DNA of 64,000 nucleotides from Gilichinskyi gelida (GCA_038040385.1 JBBPII010000002.1:1-64000); one strand, 5' to 3'. Shown: positions 1-12,129, counted from the first letter of the stretch. Numbers and translations are program-made. The notes: a model not told the origin generated them from the sequence alone.

Positions 1-74
1 GACTTCGCGTCATCCGCGAGGCGCGATGCTCAAGAAGCTAATTTGGACAGGAGTGTTTATCTATGGCAATTGCA

Positions 75-884
75 CTATTGTATCTCCATGATAGGTGACT
101 TGCATTGCTCAACATATACTTCTCCGCGCAGGTAGATCACATCCTGCGGCATCGTTGGGGCGCCGGGAGGAAATGTCATGATAGGCACTTGGGCTCGATA
201 GGTGACGATGTAGTTGTGACCCCCTACAGGAAAGTCATAGACATACTGAGTTTGGCCAGGCGGCACAGTAATTGTCCGGCCTGCGTCTGAGCCTTCGCGG
301 TAATACAAAATCACCGTAAACAACGTTTCTTTCTTGGTGTTGGTAAAACCATAGTGACCAGTATTCGCCTCGCTGCAAGTGGAAGGTTGCCGGCGGTCGA
401 TTTGCACCTTCTCTTTGGTTCGGGTAGCGGTGTCGCCTGACTGCGGCTCCTCTGATCTGCTTTCCGGCGCTTCGATGGCCGTCGACTCATCGGATCGCGA
501 GCGTAGTCGACTCAAATCAGGCGTCACTCGAGTATCGTCAGTCGGTTTGGTCTTTCTGGTCGGCGTCTCGGGCATCGGAGCCTCGAGCGTGGACGTTTGA
601 CTAGCAGACGCAGGAGGGGCTTCCGACGAACGAATCGTTTGCCGTGACGTCTGGTCACCTTGATCGGTTTGTGCCGAACGAGCGGTGTTGGCGATCGAGT
701 TTCGACGGGCATAGATGATCAGCGCGGTAATGATGGCAGTCAGTGCCAGCGCCAAGACCGCGAGTAAGCTACGCTCAAGAGCTGAACGTTGCTCCATCGT
801 CCGGCCGTGAACGGCCAAGCCGAAAAGCAGAAGTGCGACAACCGCTGGTGCGGCAACGGTCAACACGACTTCAAGGGTTGTCAT
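75..884 (-). CDS. hypothetical membrane-anchored protein
   Basis: A 269-residue protein I do not recognise. Two hydrophobic segments (about residues 5-25 and 38-58) are followed by a Ser/Thr/Pro-rich, poorly conserved-looking linker (about 60-160) and a C-terminal block of about 100 residues that begins near PSTCSEANTGHYGF and has two cysteines. The layout suggests two membrane passes with an exported C-terminal domain. I chose the ATG at 884 because it directly precedes the first membrane segment; the frame stays open up to 1109 but that stretch is Arg-rich and covers the attC-like element. The gene follows that element on the same strand, as an integron cassette gene would. Confidence 0.6.
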   Translation of the reverse strand: MTTLEVVLTVAAPAVVALLLFGLAVHGRTMEQRSALERSLLAVLALALTAIITALIIYARRNSIANTARSAQTDQGDQTSRQTIRSSEAPPASASQTSTLEAPMPETPTRKTKPTDDTRVTPDLSRLRSRSDESTAIEAPESRSEEPQSGDTATRTKEKVQIDRRQPSTCSEANTGHYGFTNTKKETLFTVILYYREGSDAGRTITVPPGQTQYVYDFPVGGHNYIVTYRAQVPIMTFPPGAPTMPQDVIYLRGEVYVEQCKSPIMEIQ

Positions 885-946
885 CGCGAAACCATGCCAT
901 ACTTCCTGCTCGAACGATAGGGGATCGACTACGCGTCTTTTCGGAC

Positions 947-1048
947 GTCCAACGTTTTGTCGCTCAGCCGCGGCAACCGCACGCGAAAGAGTAACGCACT
1001 CGGAGTACCGCGGCGCGGTTGCCGTCGGCTGCAGCGGCCGAGTTGGGC
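947..1048 (-). other. attC: candidate integron attC recombination site
   Basis: On the + strand the element begins with GTCCAAC (947-953) and ends with GTTGGGC (1042-1048). These fit the RYYYAAC and GTTRRRY core boxes of attC sites and are complementary to each other with one mismatch. Between them is a long imperfect palindrome: 965-980 pairs with 1015-1031, and unpaired bases interrupt the pairing between the boxes and the main stem. The total length of 102 bp is within the attC range. It starts 8 nt after the stop of the gene at 1057-1383 and precedes the gene at 75-884, the expected cassette arrangement. No integrase is visible here. Confidence 0.55.
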
Positions 1049-1056
1049 GGCGCAGG

Positions 1057-1383
1057 CTAAGGCAATGTCGTTCGGCCCAGCCTCCGCGCGATCTGCGCGA
1101 ACACGGCACTTTCGATGTGGTACCACTCTTGGTCCGCGCGGAGGTGATGTGGTCGTCTGGGTGTAACAGTGGTTTCCTCCAAAGCGATCAAAGCGATCCG
1201 CTGCAGTTCGGGCCAGTTCTCTTCGGCAACTCGCTGAACCTCGCGCGGGTCTCGATACTTGTCAACGTGGAAATAGTTTGTAAACACCTCGCCGTGTACC
1301 GAGAACGTCCGATCAGGGTTATCGCCGATACCCCACGACAGTTCGCCGCGGGAGTAAATCGGAGTCTGGTCTCCCCATCGCAT
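1057..1383 (-). CDS. hypothetical small protein, possible integron cassette gene
   Basis: A 108-residue soluble protein with balanced amino-acid use (Trp, Tyr, Asp, Glu present throughout), unlike the Arg/Ala-rich shadow frames around it. ATG start at 1383, TAG stop at 1059-1057. No domain recognised. The stop lies 8 nt from the attC-like element, which favours a cassette gene. Cassette ORFs are typically short and without known homologues. Confidence 0.45.
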   Translation of the reverse strand: MRWGDQTPIYSRGELSWGIGDNPDRTFSVHGEVFTNYFHVDKYRDPREVQRVAEENWPELQRIALIALEETTVTPRRPHHLRADQEWYHIESAVFAQIARRLGRTTLP

Positions 1384-1546
1384 AGTCGCCTTGTGCCGCC
1401 CAACGTGTTGCTAACCCGGTTGTAGACCGACCGAAAGATCCTGAAATGCGTATCCGTTCGCGCGTTCTGGCTTTTTCTCAACTGTCGTCGGGCGTGACAC
1501 TTAACGGCCCGCTCGTTCATCCGCCCGATGGCATACGATCCGTCTA

Positions 1547-1653
1547 GGGTCTGTCAGTGGTGCGATCGGGCGAGTTTGACTCCGCGTAGTGTTCCGCCGC
1601 CCACCCGCGCGATGGCATATCCGATGGGTTCGCACCATCGGCGTGTCAGACCC
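1547..1653. repeat. imperfect inverted repeat in the 1384-1697 spacer
   Basis: The 314-bp spacer has no convincing gene. It contains two inverted arms: 1547-1565 (starts gggtctg, ends ggtgcga) and 1630-1653 (starts tcgcacc, ends cagaccc). A compact 7-bp stem with a 7-nt loop (1621-1641, ccgatgg/ccatcgg) overlaps the right arm. A decamer, cgatggcata, occurs twice in the spacer. It may be a remnant of a small mobile element or a bidirectional terminator; I cannot tell. Confidence 0.35.
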
Positions 1654-1697
1654 GACGAAAGACCGCGGAGCTGCTGGCGCGGGGTGATCTCCCCCCC

Positions 1698-2656
1698 CTA
1701 CCGCCCCACCTCCAGCAGCTCGAACGTCCCCTCGATGACCGCCGGCCGTCGCTGCCCCTCCACCGGCGGTCCGAACTGCGCCGTAGCCAGGAAGAGATGG
1801 TGCGTCTTCGGGTCGAGGGCGATCGTCCGCGCGCCGCGGGCGGTGGGCACCGTTTCCTCCACTACGAACTTGTCCGGTGAAAGCTCATGGACGACGGTCA
1901 CGGTGCCGTCGGCACCGTTGGAGCTGAAGGCGCGTTGCGAGGCGTCGTCGAAAGCCGCGCCGTCGGTGCCCTTGCCGATCGGCAGCGTGGTGATCACGCG
2001 CAGCGTCTGGGCGTCGGTCACGGCCATCGTCTCGTTGCCGCAGACGCTAAAGAGACGGTGATGCTTGCGATCGATGGCCAGACCGCTCGGCTCCTCGCAC
2101 GGCGCGAGCGGCGCGCGCTTCTCCACCACCAGCTTCTTGGCGTCGATGATAGCGATCTCGCTGGTGTCCTCGATGTTGACGAAGACGTGCGTGCCGTCGC
2201 TGACGGCGAACTCCGGCTTGCCGCCGAGGTCGATCGTCGCCGCGACCGCGCCGGTGACGGCGTTGAAGACCGTGGCGTTCTTCCCCCGCCCGTTGAAGGT
2301 GAAGAGCCGCTTCGTTTTCGGCTCGTAGAGGATGGAGTCGGGATTGGCGCCGGTGGTCTTCCACTCGGCGACCGCGGCCAGCGTCTTCAGATCGAAGACC
2401 GTCACCGAGTCGCTGCGGCCGTCGCTGACGAAGCCGCGATTGAGGTCCGCGGCGATGGCCACTCCGTGCACGCCCGGCGTGTTGAGGATGGTGCCGACCA
2501 CCGTCCCCTTATCGGCGTCGATCACCACCACGCGGTCGGAGTGCGACTGGTAGACGCGGCGCGCGGCGGCATCGACGGTGACGTAATCCCATCCGCCGGC
2601 TCCACCGATCGGGATGTGACGGACCACGTGCAAGAGCATCACTGCAAAGAAGAGTG

Positions 2657-2660
<4 letters not shown>
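1698..2660 (-). CDS. YncE/YVTN-type beta-propeller protein
   Basis: 320 residues: a short hydrophobic N-terminus (MTLFFAVMLLHVV) that looks like an export signal, then repeats of the YVTN/YncE kind with blade strands such as RVVVIDADKG, SVTVFDLKTL, EIAIIDAKKL and MAVTDAQTL. Such proteins fold as seven-bladed propellers in the periplasm and are often binding or sensing proteins rather than enzymes. The ATG overlaps the stop of the RND pump gene (ATGA), so it is the last gene of the efflux operon; a role in periplasmic metal handling is inference from this position. The long open frame further upstream is a shadow of the pump gene. Confidence 0.85.
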
Positions 2661-5739
<3,079 letters not shown>

Positions 5740-5740
<1 letters not shown>

Positions 5741-6675
5741 CACGCCTCGTGCAACTGCGCGCGCATTTCCTCGGAGAGGAGCTGTTGCGCGCCGTTGACG
5801 ACCACCTCATCACCGGGCCGTAGCGCGGCGGCCTCCCGGCGCGAGAACTGCGTCGGGCTGCGCCGGACGTAGACCCACGATTTTCCTTCCCACGACACCA
5901 CCGCCTCGGGCGGCACGGCCGCCACCGTGGCGACGGCGCCGCCGGCATAACGCGCGGTGACGTTCATCCCCGCCGCGAGCGTGCCGGCCGGCGCGATGTA
6001 GAAGTACGGCACACCCTGCAGCTTCGGATCGACGCGCGGTCCGGCGGACAGCAGGCGCGCCTCGACGCCGGACACGCGCAGCGTCTGCGGCGGCCGTCCC
6101 CCGCCGGGGATCGTCACCTGCACCAGCACCTTGCGCATGGCGATCAGGTCGCCGGCCAGCGGTGCGACCGCCGGACCGAAGCGCTGCAGCATCGCGACGG
6201 ACGCCGCGCGCATCGCCGCCTCGGCCGATGCGACGGCGGCTTCGTCCGCGGCCACGTTCGCGGCCGCCTCCTGCACGGCGCGGTCGGAGACGTTGCGGTT
6301 GTCCGCGTTGAGCGTGCGCATCCGCTGCAGCTCCGCGCGGTCGAACGCCGCCTTCGCCCGCGCCTGCTCCGCCTGCGCGCGCGCCGCAGCCATCTGGTTC
6401 TCGATCGCCGCCAGCTCCTGGACGTCGACCACCGTGCCGAAGAGCTCCTGCTCGTCGGCCTGCGTTTTCGAGCCGACGCGCGCCGTGACCAGGCCGATCT
6501 CCTGCTGCGTCTTGGCGTCGAGCGTGACCGTCGGCTCGCCGTCGACGACCGACACGCGCTCCGGCGCCGCGGGCGCCGCGGTCTCCGCCGGCGCCTGGTG
6601 GTGTGTGAAGGCGAAGGTGATGAGCGCGCCGGCGACGGCGGCGAATAAAAGGAGGATGGTCAGGCGGATGGTCAT
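5740..6675 (-). CDS. RND efflux periplasmic adaptor (membrane fusion protein)
   Basis: 311 residues. An N-terminal membrane segment/signal (MTIRLTILLLFAAVAGALITF), then a helical hairpin rich in Ala/Gln/Arg (about 100-190) and a beta-barrel region with a C-terminal membrane-proximal domain (GDEVVVNGAQQLLSEEMRA). It joins the inner-membrane pump to the TolC-like channel. It is shorter than most CzcB/CusB proteins (about 380-520), and the usual lipoyl-like half before the hairpin is small. It overlaps both neighbours (ATGA with the TolC-like gene, TGATG with the pump), indicating coupled translation. Confidence 0.88.
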
Positions 6676-8066
6676 GGAGTGCGGCCGTCCCGGCCGCGCT
6701 CGCCGGGCGTCCCGCCCGGCGACGATTGCGGTCGGGCGGGACGCCCAACCGATGCGGGCGGGACGCCCGCACTCCCCACGGCATCTTCCAGCGCTCCGAG
6801 CGCCTCCTGCGCCTGCGCCGTCGCCTCGGCGCGCGCCAGCGCGGCCGCCTCGAGCTCCAGCTCCGCCGTGCGCAGCGCGATGCGATCCGTCTGGCCGGCC
6901 TCGAACGACCGCCGCGCCGCGTCCACCTGTTGCCTCTGCAAGGCCACCACGTTGTCCGCCTCCTCCACTTTGCGCAGCGCGTCGCGATAGCGCACGCTCG
7001 CCTCTTCGACCGCCCCGATCACCTTTGCCTGCAACGCCTCGAACTTCGCCGCTGCCAGCGCGCGCCGCGCCTCCGCCTCGCCGATCGCTCCGCGGTTGCG
7101 GGAAAAGATCGGCAGCGTCGCGGAGAGCCCGAGGTCCCAGCGGCGCACGCCCTGGTCCCAGCCGAAGCCGGGGGCGATGTGGACGTCGGGATATTGCTTG
7201 GCCAGCTCCTGCCGCAGATCCGACTCCGCCGCGGCATAGTCGGCCAGCGCGCCGAGGATGTCGGGGCGGGCGACGAGGGCGCGCTCGCGCGCGTCGGCCA
7301 CGTCCTTCGGGGACAGCGGAGGGGCGAAGACGATCTCGCCGTCGATGCGCGGCACGCCGACCGCCGCGGCGAGCCGCACGCGCGCCTGCGCCGCCTGCGC
7401 CTCGCGGTCGCGCACCAGCAGATCGGTCTGCCGCGCCGCGATGCGCGCCTGCGTCAGCTCGACGCGCGATCCCGCCCCCACCTCGAGCCGCTTTTCCAGC
7501 GCCTGCACGACATCGTGCTGCACGTCGCGCTGCCGCCGCAGCACCGCCGCGCTCTCGTCCGCCGCGGTGAGCGCGACGAGCTGCGCGCGGATAGCGCTCC
7601 GGACATCCCAGGCCCGCTGCGCGACGGCGAGGTCCGCCGATCGCGCGAGATCCTCGGCGTGACTGCGGCGAAGTCCGCGCTTGCCCGCCGTCTCGATCGG
7701 CAAGTCGAATCCGAAGATGGTGATCCACGGTTTCGGATCACCGTTCTTGTGCTCGATGCCGACGTTGAGGGTCGGGTTAGGCCGCTCGCCCGCGGTGGCG
7801 ATGGCCGCTCGTGCAACCGCCGCCTCGGCGCGCGCGACGTCGAGGTCGGGATGGAAGTAGAAGGCGGCGAGCGTCAGGGCGTCGAGGTCCCATCGCGCGA
7901 TCGGCGCCGCCGCGCCGGAGTGCTCGGCGATGAACGCCTGCACGTCCGCGCCGGCGAGCGATCGCTGCTCGAGCTTACGCGCCGATTCCGCCGGATCGAT
8001 CGGCCGAGGCGGAACGTGCACGCACGCCGCGAGAATGAGCGTCGCCAGCAGCCCCCTGTTGCGCAC
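6672..8066 (-). CDS. TolC-like outer-membrane efflux lipoprotein (CzcC/CusC type)
   Basis: 464 residues. The N-terminus ends in a lipobox (LILAAC, Cys15), so it is a predicted lipoprotein like OprM/CusC. The body has the two long alpha-helical repeats of the outer-membrane efflux family (about 60-245 and 265-430) with the usual N-P-T-L-N and F-S-R-N-R-G turns. The last 33 residues, starting at SAGVPPAS, are not family sequence: they are a translation of the palindromic repeat at 6676-6775, which carries the stop codon and the overlap with the adaptor start. First gene of the efflux operon. Confidence 0.9.
   Translation of the reverse strand: MRNRGLLATLILAACVHVPPRPIDPAESARKLEQRSLAGADVQAFIAEHSGAAAPIARWDLDALTLAAFYFHPDLDVARAEAAVARAAIATAGERPNPTLNVGIEHKNGDPKPWITIFGFDLPIETAGKRGLRRSHAEDLARSADLAVAQRAWDVRSAIRAQLVALTAADESAAVLRRQRDVQHDVVQALEKRLEVGAGSRVELTQARIAARQTDLLVRDREAQAAQARVRLAAAVGVPRIDGEIVFAPPLSPKDVADARERALVARPDILGALADYAAAESDLRQELAKQYPDVHIAPGFGWDQGVRRWDLGLSATLPIFSRNRGAIGEAEARRALAAAKFEALQAKVIGAVEEASVRYRDALRKVEEADNVVALQRQQVDAARRSFEAGQTDRIALRTAELELEAAALARAEATAQAQEALGALEDAVGSAGVPPASVGRPARPQSSPGGTPGERGRDGRTP
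6676..6775. repeat. SAGVPPA-coding GC palindrome, copy A
   Basis: A 100-bp block bounded by ggagtgcgg and cccgcactcc. It contains nested inverted repeats (gcggccgtcccggccgc, gggcgtcccgccc, gcgggcgggacgcccgc). Related blocks lie at 60144-60229 and 61512-61610. Here the block sits at the junction of the TolC-like gene and the adaptor gene and is translated as the C-terminal tail of the former. Confidence 0.85.
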
Positions 8067-8085
8067 GACGCGGACGATAGAGCGG

Positions 8086-8112
8086 CGCGGATTAATGCGC
8101 GATTAATCCGCG
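8086..8112. promoter_or_regulatory. operator-like palindrome between efflux operon and two-component genes
   Basis: A perfect 11-bp inverted repeat, cgcggattaat (8086-8096) and attaatccgcg (8102-8112), spaced by 5 bp. It also contains the direct repeat gattaat at 8090 and 8101, spaced 11 bp start to start, the spacing used by OmpR-family regulators. It sits almost exactly midway: 19 bp from the TolC-like start (8066) and 20 bp from the regulator start (8133). Binding by the adjacent response regulator is inference. Confidence 0.75.
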
Positions 8113-8132
8113 CGGCATACGATCCGCTCGCA

Positions 8133-8789
8133 ATGCGCCTCCTGGTGGTGGAAGACGATCCCCGCTTGGCCGCGGTGCTGGTGCGCGGGCTGCGCGAGAA
8201 CGGATACGCCATCGACCGCGTCGGCGACGGCGACGCCGCACTCGAATACCTGGCCACCAACGACTACGACGGCGTGGTCCTCGACCTGATGATCCCCGGC
8301 GTGGACGGCATGGAAGTCTGCCGCCGCCTGCGCGAGGAGCGCGCGGCGGTGCCGGTGCTCATGCTCACCGCGCGCGACTCCATCGACGACCGGATCCGCG
8401 GACTCGACGTCGGCGCCGACGACTACCTGACCAAGCCGTTCGCCTTCGCCGAGTTGCTGGCGCGGCTGCGCGCGCTCATGCGGCGCGGGCCGGTGGTGGC
8501 CGACGCCACCATGCACGTCGGTGATCTGGCCATCGACACGCGCGGCCGCCGGGTGATGCGCGAGGGGTCGGAGATCGCGCTGACCACCAAGGAGTACGCG
8601 CTGCTGGAGTACCTGGCGCGCAACGCGGGGCGGGTGGTGGGGCGGGAGGAGATCGCCGAGCACGTCTGGGACGAGCGCTACGACGCCTTCTCCAACATCA
8701 TCGACGTCTACGTCAACCGGCTGCGCAAGAAGGTCGATCCCGACCTGATCGTCACCCGTCGCAGCGAGGGCTACATGCTGCGGCCATGA
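8133..8789 (+). CDS. OmpR/CusR-family response regulator
   Basis: 218 residues. Receiver domain 1-118 with acidic pocket E7-D8-D9, phospho-acceptor D51 (VVLDLMIPG), T79 and K101 (TKPF); then an OmpR/PhoB winged-helix DNA-binding domain (about 127-218, ending NRLRKKVDPDLIVTRRSEGYMLR). It most likely controls the divergent metal-efflux operon, as CusR/CzcR do, using the palindrome between the two. ATG at 8133; its stop overlaps the kinase start (ATGA). Confidence 0.95.
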   Translation: MRLLVVEDDPRLAAVLVRGLRENGYAIDRVGDGDAALEYLATNDYDGVVLDLMIPGVDGMEVCRRLREERAAVPVLMLTARDSIDDRIRGLDVGADDYLTKPFAFAELLARLRALMRRGPVVADATMHVGDLAIDTRGRRVMREGSEIALTTKEYALLEYLARNAGRVVGREEIAEHVWDERYDAFSNIIDVYVNRLRKKVDPDLIVTRRSEGYMLRP

Positions 8790-10123
8790 ACCTCCCGATC
8801 CGCGCGCGCCTCACGCTGTGGTACGTCGCCGTGCTGGCGATCACCCTGCTGCTGCTCGCCGGCGGCGTGCTCGCGTTCGTGGCGCGCGAAGAGCGCGTGG
8901 CCGTGGACGCCGCTCTGCGCGATCAGGCCTCGCAGTTCGCCGCGGCATTCGCCGCCGAGGCGCGCGAAGAGTCGAGCGCGGTCGCGGCGGCCGAGGTGAC
9001 GGGGCACTTCGCCCGTCGCGACGGCGCGATCTTCGTCTACGAGCGTCCGCGGCGGCTGATGGCGCGCGCGCCGGCAACGGCGCCCGAGGTTCCGATCGGC
9101 AGTCCCTTTCCGCCGCGGAGCACGCTGCTCACGATCGGCGGATCTCGCTGTATCGTGGCGCCGATCGACTCGACACACGTGCTGGTGGCAACGCAGTCGC
9201 TGGCGCCGCAGCGGAGGGCGGTCGCGGAGCTGCGCCGCGCGCTTCTGCTGTTCGTGCCGGCGATGCTCCTCCTCGCCGCGGCCGGCGGCTATCTCCTCGC
9301 CCGCCGCAGCCTGGCGCCGGTGTCGCGCATGACCGCCGACGCGTCGCGCATCGAGGCGGAGCGGCTCTCCGACCGCATCACCATCGACAACACCGGCGAC
9401 GAGATCGGCCGCCTCGGCGCGGTGCTCAACGCGCTGCTGGCGCGGTTGGAGCGCTCCTTCGCGCAGCAGCGCCAGCTCGTCGCCGACACCTCGCACGAGC
9501 TGCGCACGCCCGTGGCCGTCATCCGCAGCGAGGCGGAAGTGGCGCTGTCGCGCGAGCGGACGCCGGCGGAGTATCGCGACGCGCTCGACGTCATCCAGTC
9601 CGAGTCGGTGCACCTCACGCGGCTGATCGAAGACATGCTGCTCATGGCCCGCGCCGACGCCCGCGCATTCGAGTTCCCCCTGCGCGACGTCGTGGAGACG
9701 GCCGCGCGGGCCATGCGCACGCTCGCCGCGGCGAAGAGCGTCGACCTGACATCGACGACCGACGGCGCGATGACCATGCGCGGCGATCCGGAGCTCATCC
9801 GCCGCATGGTCCTCAATCTGCTCGACAACGCCGTGAAGTTCACGCCGGCCGGCGGCGCCGTGACCGTCACCACCCACGCCGTGGACGGCCGCTACGTCAT
9901 CGCCGTCCGCGACACCGGTCCCGGAATCCCGGCCGACGCGCAACCGCATGTCTTCGACCGCTTCTATCGCGCCGACCGCGCCCGCACGCCCGGCTCCGGA
10001 TCGGGCCTCGGCCTGGCGATCGCCAGGTCGATCGCCGAGCTGCACGGCGGCGAGATTCGGCTGGCGCATTCCGACGAGACCGGCTCGATCTTCGAAGTGT
10101 CGCTCCCGTTCACGGAGCGTTAA
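8786..10123 (+). CDS. sensor histidine kinase (CusS/CzcS-like)
   Basis: 445 residues. TM1 about 11-33, periplasmic sensor loop about 34-150, TM2 about 152-173, HAMP about 174-226, HisKA domain with phospho-acceptor H237 (ADTSHELRTP), and an ATPase domain with N box (NLLDNAVKF), G1 (DTGPGIP) and G2 (GSGLGLAI). It should phosphorylate the regulator encoded immediately upstream. The sensor loop has little Cys/His/Met, so the ligand is not obvious from sequence; metal sensing is inferred from the neighbouring efflux operon. Confidence 0.95.
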   Translation: MNLPIRARLTLWYVAVLAITLLLLAGGVLAFVAREERVAVDAALRDQASQFAAAFAAEAREESSAVAAAEVTGHFARRDGAIFVYERPRRLMARAPATAPEVPIGSPFPPRSTLLTIGGSRCIVAPIDSTHVLVATQSLAPQRRAVAELRRALLLFVPAMLLLAAAGGYLLARRSLAPVSRMTADASRIEAERLSDRITIDNTGDEIGRLGAVLNALLARLERSFAQQRQLVADTSHELRTPVAVIRSEAEVALSRERTPAEYRDALDVIQSESVHLTRLIEDMLLMARADARAFEFPLRDVVETAARAMRTLAAAKSVDLTSTTDGAMTMRGDPELIRRMVLNLLDNAVKFTPAGGAVTVTTHAVDGRYVIAVRDTGPGIPADAQPHVFDRFYRADRARTPGSGSGLGLAIARSIAELHGGEIRLAHSDETGSIFEVSLPFTER

Positions 10124-10147
10124 TCGACCCTCGTCCATCCTGTCGCC

Positions 10148-10450
10148 ATGATCAAGAAAATCGCAGCAGTTCTCCTGTTGACCACCGCAGTTGCCTACGC
10201 CGCTCCGAAGCCGAAGCTCTCCATGAAACAGGCGCGCGGCATCGCGCTCAAGGCCGTCCCCGGCAGCGTGAAGAGCGAGGAGTACGAGCACGAGAAGGGG
10301 AAGTGGGTCTACTCGTTCGACATCGCCACCAAGGACCCCGGCGTCATGGAAGTCCTGGTCGACGCGAACACGGGCAAGATCATCGAGACCACACACGAGA
10401 CGCCGGCGCAGGAAGCGAAGGAAAAGGCGAAGGAGAAGGCGAAGCACTGA
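10148..10450 (+). CDS. PepSY-domain periplasmic protein
   Basis: 100 residues. Signal peptide MIKKIAAVLLLTTAVAYA, then one PepSY domain (LSMKQARGIALKAVPG...VLVDANTGKIIETTHE) and a Lys/Glu-rich tail. PepSY domains bind or inhibit peptidases and often accompany two-component genes. It starts 24 bp after the kinase stop and is probably in the same transcript. Confidence 0.9.
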   Translation: MIKKIAAVLLLTTAVAYAAPKPKLSMKQARGIALKAVPGSVKSEEYEHEKGKWVYSFDIATKDPGVMEVLVDANTGKIIETTHETPAQEAKEKAKEKAKH

Positions 10451-10457
10451 GCGCCTC

Positions 10458-10463
10458 TATGAT
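10458..10463 (+). promoter_or_regulatory. candidate -10 box for MFS gene
   Basis: TATGAT lies 6 nt before the ATG at 10470. If it is used, the transcript starts at or next to the start codon (leaderless). No convincing -35 box. Confidence 0.35.
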
Positions 10464-10469
10464 TCGCGG

Positions 10470-11618
10470 ATGACCGCCAATCGCACGCAGCTTTTCTGGG
10501 GCGCGTGCGCGGCGATGTTCGTCTTCGGAATCGTGCTGGCGATTCTCGGCACGATTTTCGGCCTGCCGGAGATGCGCGAGCGGCTGCACGTCGACCTCGT
10601 GCAGCAGGGCGACGTCCTCCTCGCGCTCTTCTTGGGCGTCTTCATCGCCACGGTGATCGTCGGGCCGGTCATCGACAGCTTCGGCAACAAAGTCGTGCTA
10701 ACGGCGTCGGCGGTGCTGGTGACGCTCGCGCTGGTGCTGTTGTCGGCCGCCGGGTCGTTCGCCGCGGCGGCCGTCGCCGCGTTCATCCTCGGCTTCGGCG
10801 GCGGCGGTTTGAACACCGCCGCCAACGCGCTGGTCGCCGATCTCTACACCGGCGAGCGCGGCGCGATGCTCAACATCGTCGGGACGTTCTTCGGCTTCGG
10901 CGCGCTGTTCGTGCCGCTGCTCGCCGCGAGCATCGGCGGCACGTTTACCATCCCCCAGCTCCTCCTCGGCACCGCCGCGGTCGCGGCCGCGTGCGCCGCC
11001 GCGTATCTCATCCTCAGCTTCCCCGCGCCCGCGGAAGGCGTCGGCTTCTCGATCCTGGCGTCGCTGAAGGCGGCGCGGAATCCCGGCGTTCTCCTCTTCG
11101 CCGCGCTGCTGTTCGTTCAGTCGGGCAGCGAGTCATCGATCGGCGGGTGGACATCGACGTACGTCGGCGCGATGGGATCGCCGCCGCGCACGGCGACGAC
11201 GATTCTGGCCGGCTACTGGGCGGCGCTGATGATCGGCCGTCTGGCGGCGGCGCGCGCGCTGCGCAGGATGAGCAAGGTGCGCCTGGTCCTCCTGAGCGGC
11301 ATCGGCTCGGCCGCCGGCTGCGCGGTGCTTCTCGCGTCGCCGGCGGTGCCGATGATGTTCGCCGGCGCCGTCATCACCGGCTTCTCGCACGCCGCGATCT
11401 ATCCGACCATGCTGGCGATCGCCGCCGACCGCTATCAGCGCCTGGCCGGCACGATCTTCGGGTTTCTCTTCGCCGTCGGATTGATCGGAGGCATGCTCTT
11501 CCCCTGGGGCATCGGGCACATCGCGCAGCCGTTCGGACTTCGCGCGGCGATGCTGCTGCCGCTGGTGGGCGGGGCGGTGATCGCGGCATTGGCGGCGTCG
11601 ATCGAGAGGATTAACTAG
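10470..11618 (+). CDS. major facilitator superfamily transporter
   Basis: 382 residues, 12 predicted membrane helices, with glycine-rich helix packing (FILGFGGGGLNTAANALVADLY) and the MFS fold of the FucP/glucose-galactose and Bsc6-like groups. There are no residues from which I can name the substrate. It is 20 bp downstream of the PepSY gene, on the same strand. Confidence 0.85.
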   Translation: MTANRTQLFWGACAAMFVFGIVLAILGTIFGLPEMRERLHVDLVQQGDVLLALFLGVFIATVIVGPVIDSFGNKVVLTASAVLVTLALVLLSAAGSFAAAAVAAFILGFGGGGLNTAANALVADLYTGERGAMLNIVGTFFGFGALFVPLLAASIGGTFTIPQLLLGTAAVAAACAAAYLILSFPAPAEGVGFSILASLKAARNPGVLLFAALLFVQSGSESSIGGWTSTYVGAMGSPPRTATTILAGYWAALMIGRLAAARALRRMSKVRLVLLSGIGSAAGCAVLLASPAVPMMFAGAVITGFSHAAIYPTMLAIAADRYQRLAGTIFGFLFAVGLIGGMLFPWGIGHIAQPFGLRAAMLLPLVGGAVIAALAASIERIN

Positions 11619-11658
11619 CCGCTACTTGCACCGGCACCATGGACGTCGCGGCCCGGTG

Positions 11659-12129
11659 CTATCGCTTATCGGCAAATCGTCGGAGTCCCCGGAGAATCAG
11701 GAGCAGCGCAGCAATCTGGGACACCGCTCCCGTTCTCAAGCCAATCGCGATGATTCCCTCCTGAAGCGTGCTCCCATGAGCTTGCCCGGCAGCATTGGGC
11801 AACATCGAGCCGCCGGCGCCCCACACTCCAGCCAGCAGATTGGCCAGGCATGCCGCAAGGAAGCCATAGATGATCAGCCAGAAGGCGATCCGAGATGCGG
11901 CACGGTTGAGATCAAGCCTCGGCCATAACAGGCCGACCACCCCGAGAAACGTACCCTGCATCAATGCAATCAAGTGCGCCGACAGTGCGGCGCGGGGCAC
12001 TGCGAATACGTGGACAGCTCCTCCAAAATTGGATGAGGCGAGTCCGATGAGCAGGCCGCAGAAAAACAGAAGCACGCCCAGCTGAACCAGGCGGCGTCCC
12101 TGGCGCACCGACCAATCTGCGTCACTCAT
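11659..12129 (-). CDS. hydroxylaminobenzene mutase-like membrane protein
   Basis: 156 residues with four membrane helices. The pattern RRLVQLGVLLFFCGLLIGL, then a histidine-containing loop (LSAHLIALMQGTFLGVVGLLWPRL) and AAGQAHGSTLQEGII resembles HabA/HabB hydroxylaminobenzene mutases and their many uncharacterised relatives. HabB rearranges hydroxylaminobenzene to 2-aminophenol. Most homologues have untested activity, so the call is to family level. Convergent with the MFS gene. Confidence 0.65.
   Translation of the reverse strand: MSDADWSVRQGRRLVQLGVLLFFCGLLIGLASSNFGGAVHVFAVPRAALSAHLIALMQGTFLGVVGLLWPRLDLNRAASRIAFWLIIYGFLAACLANLLAGVWGAGGSMLPNAAGQAHGSTLQEGIIAIGLRTGAVSQIAALLLILRGLRRFADKR

Noticed and set aside
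11619..11658. Short caccgg...ccggtg hairpin as a terminator
   Set aside because: No T run and weak pairing; position between convergent genes is the only support.
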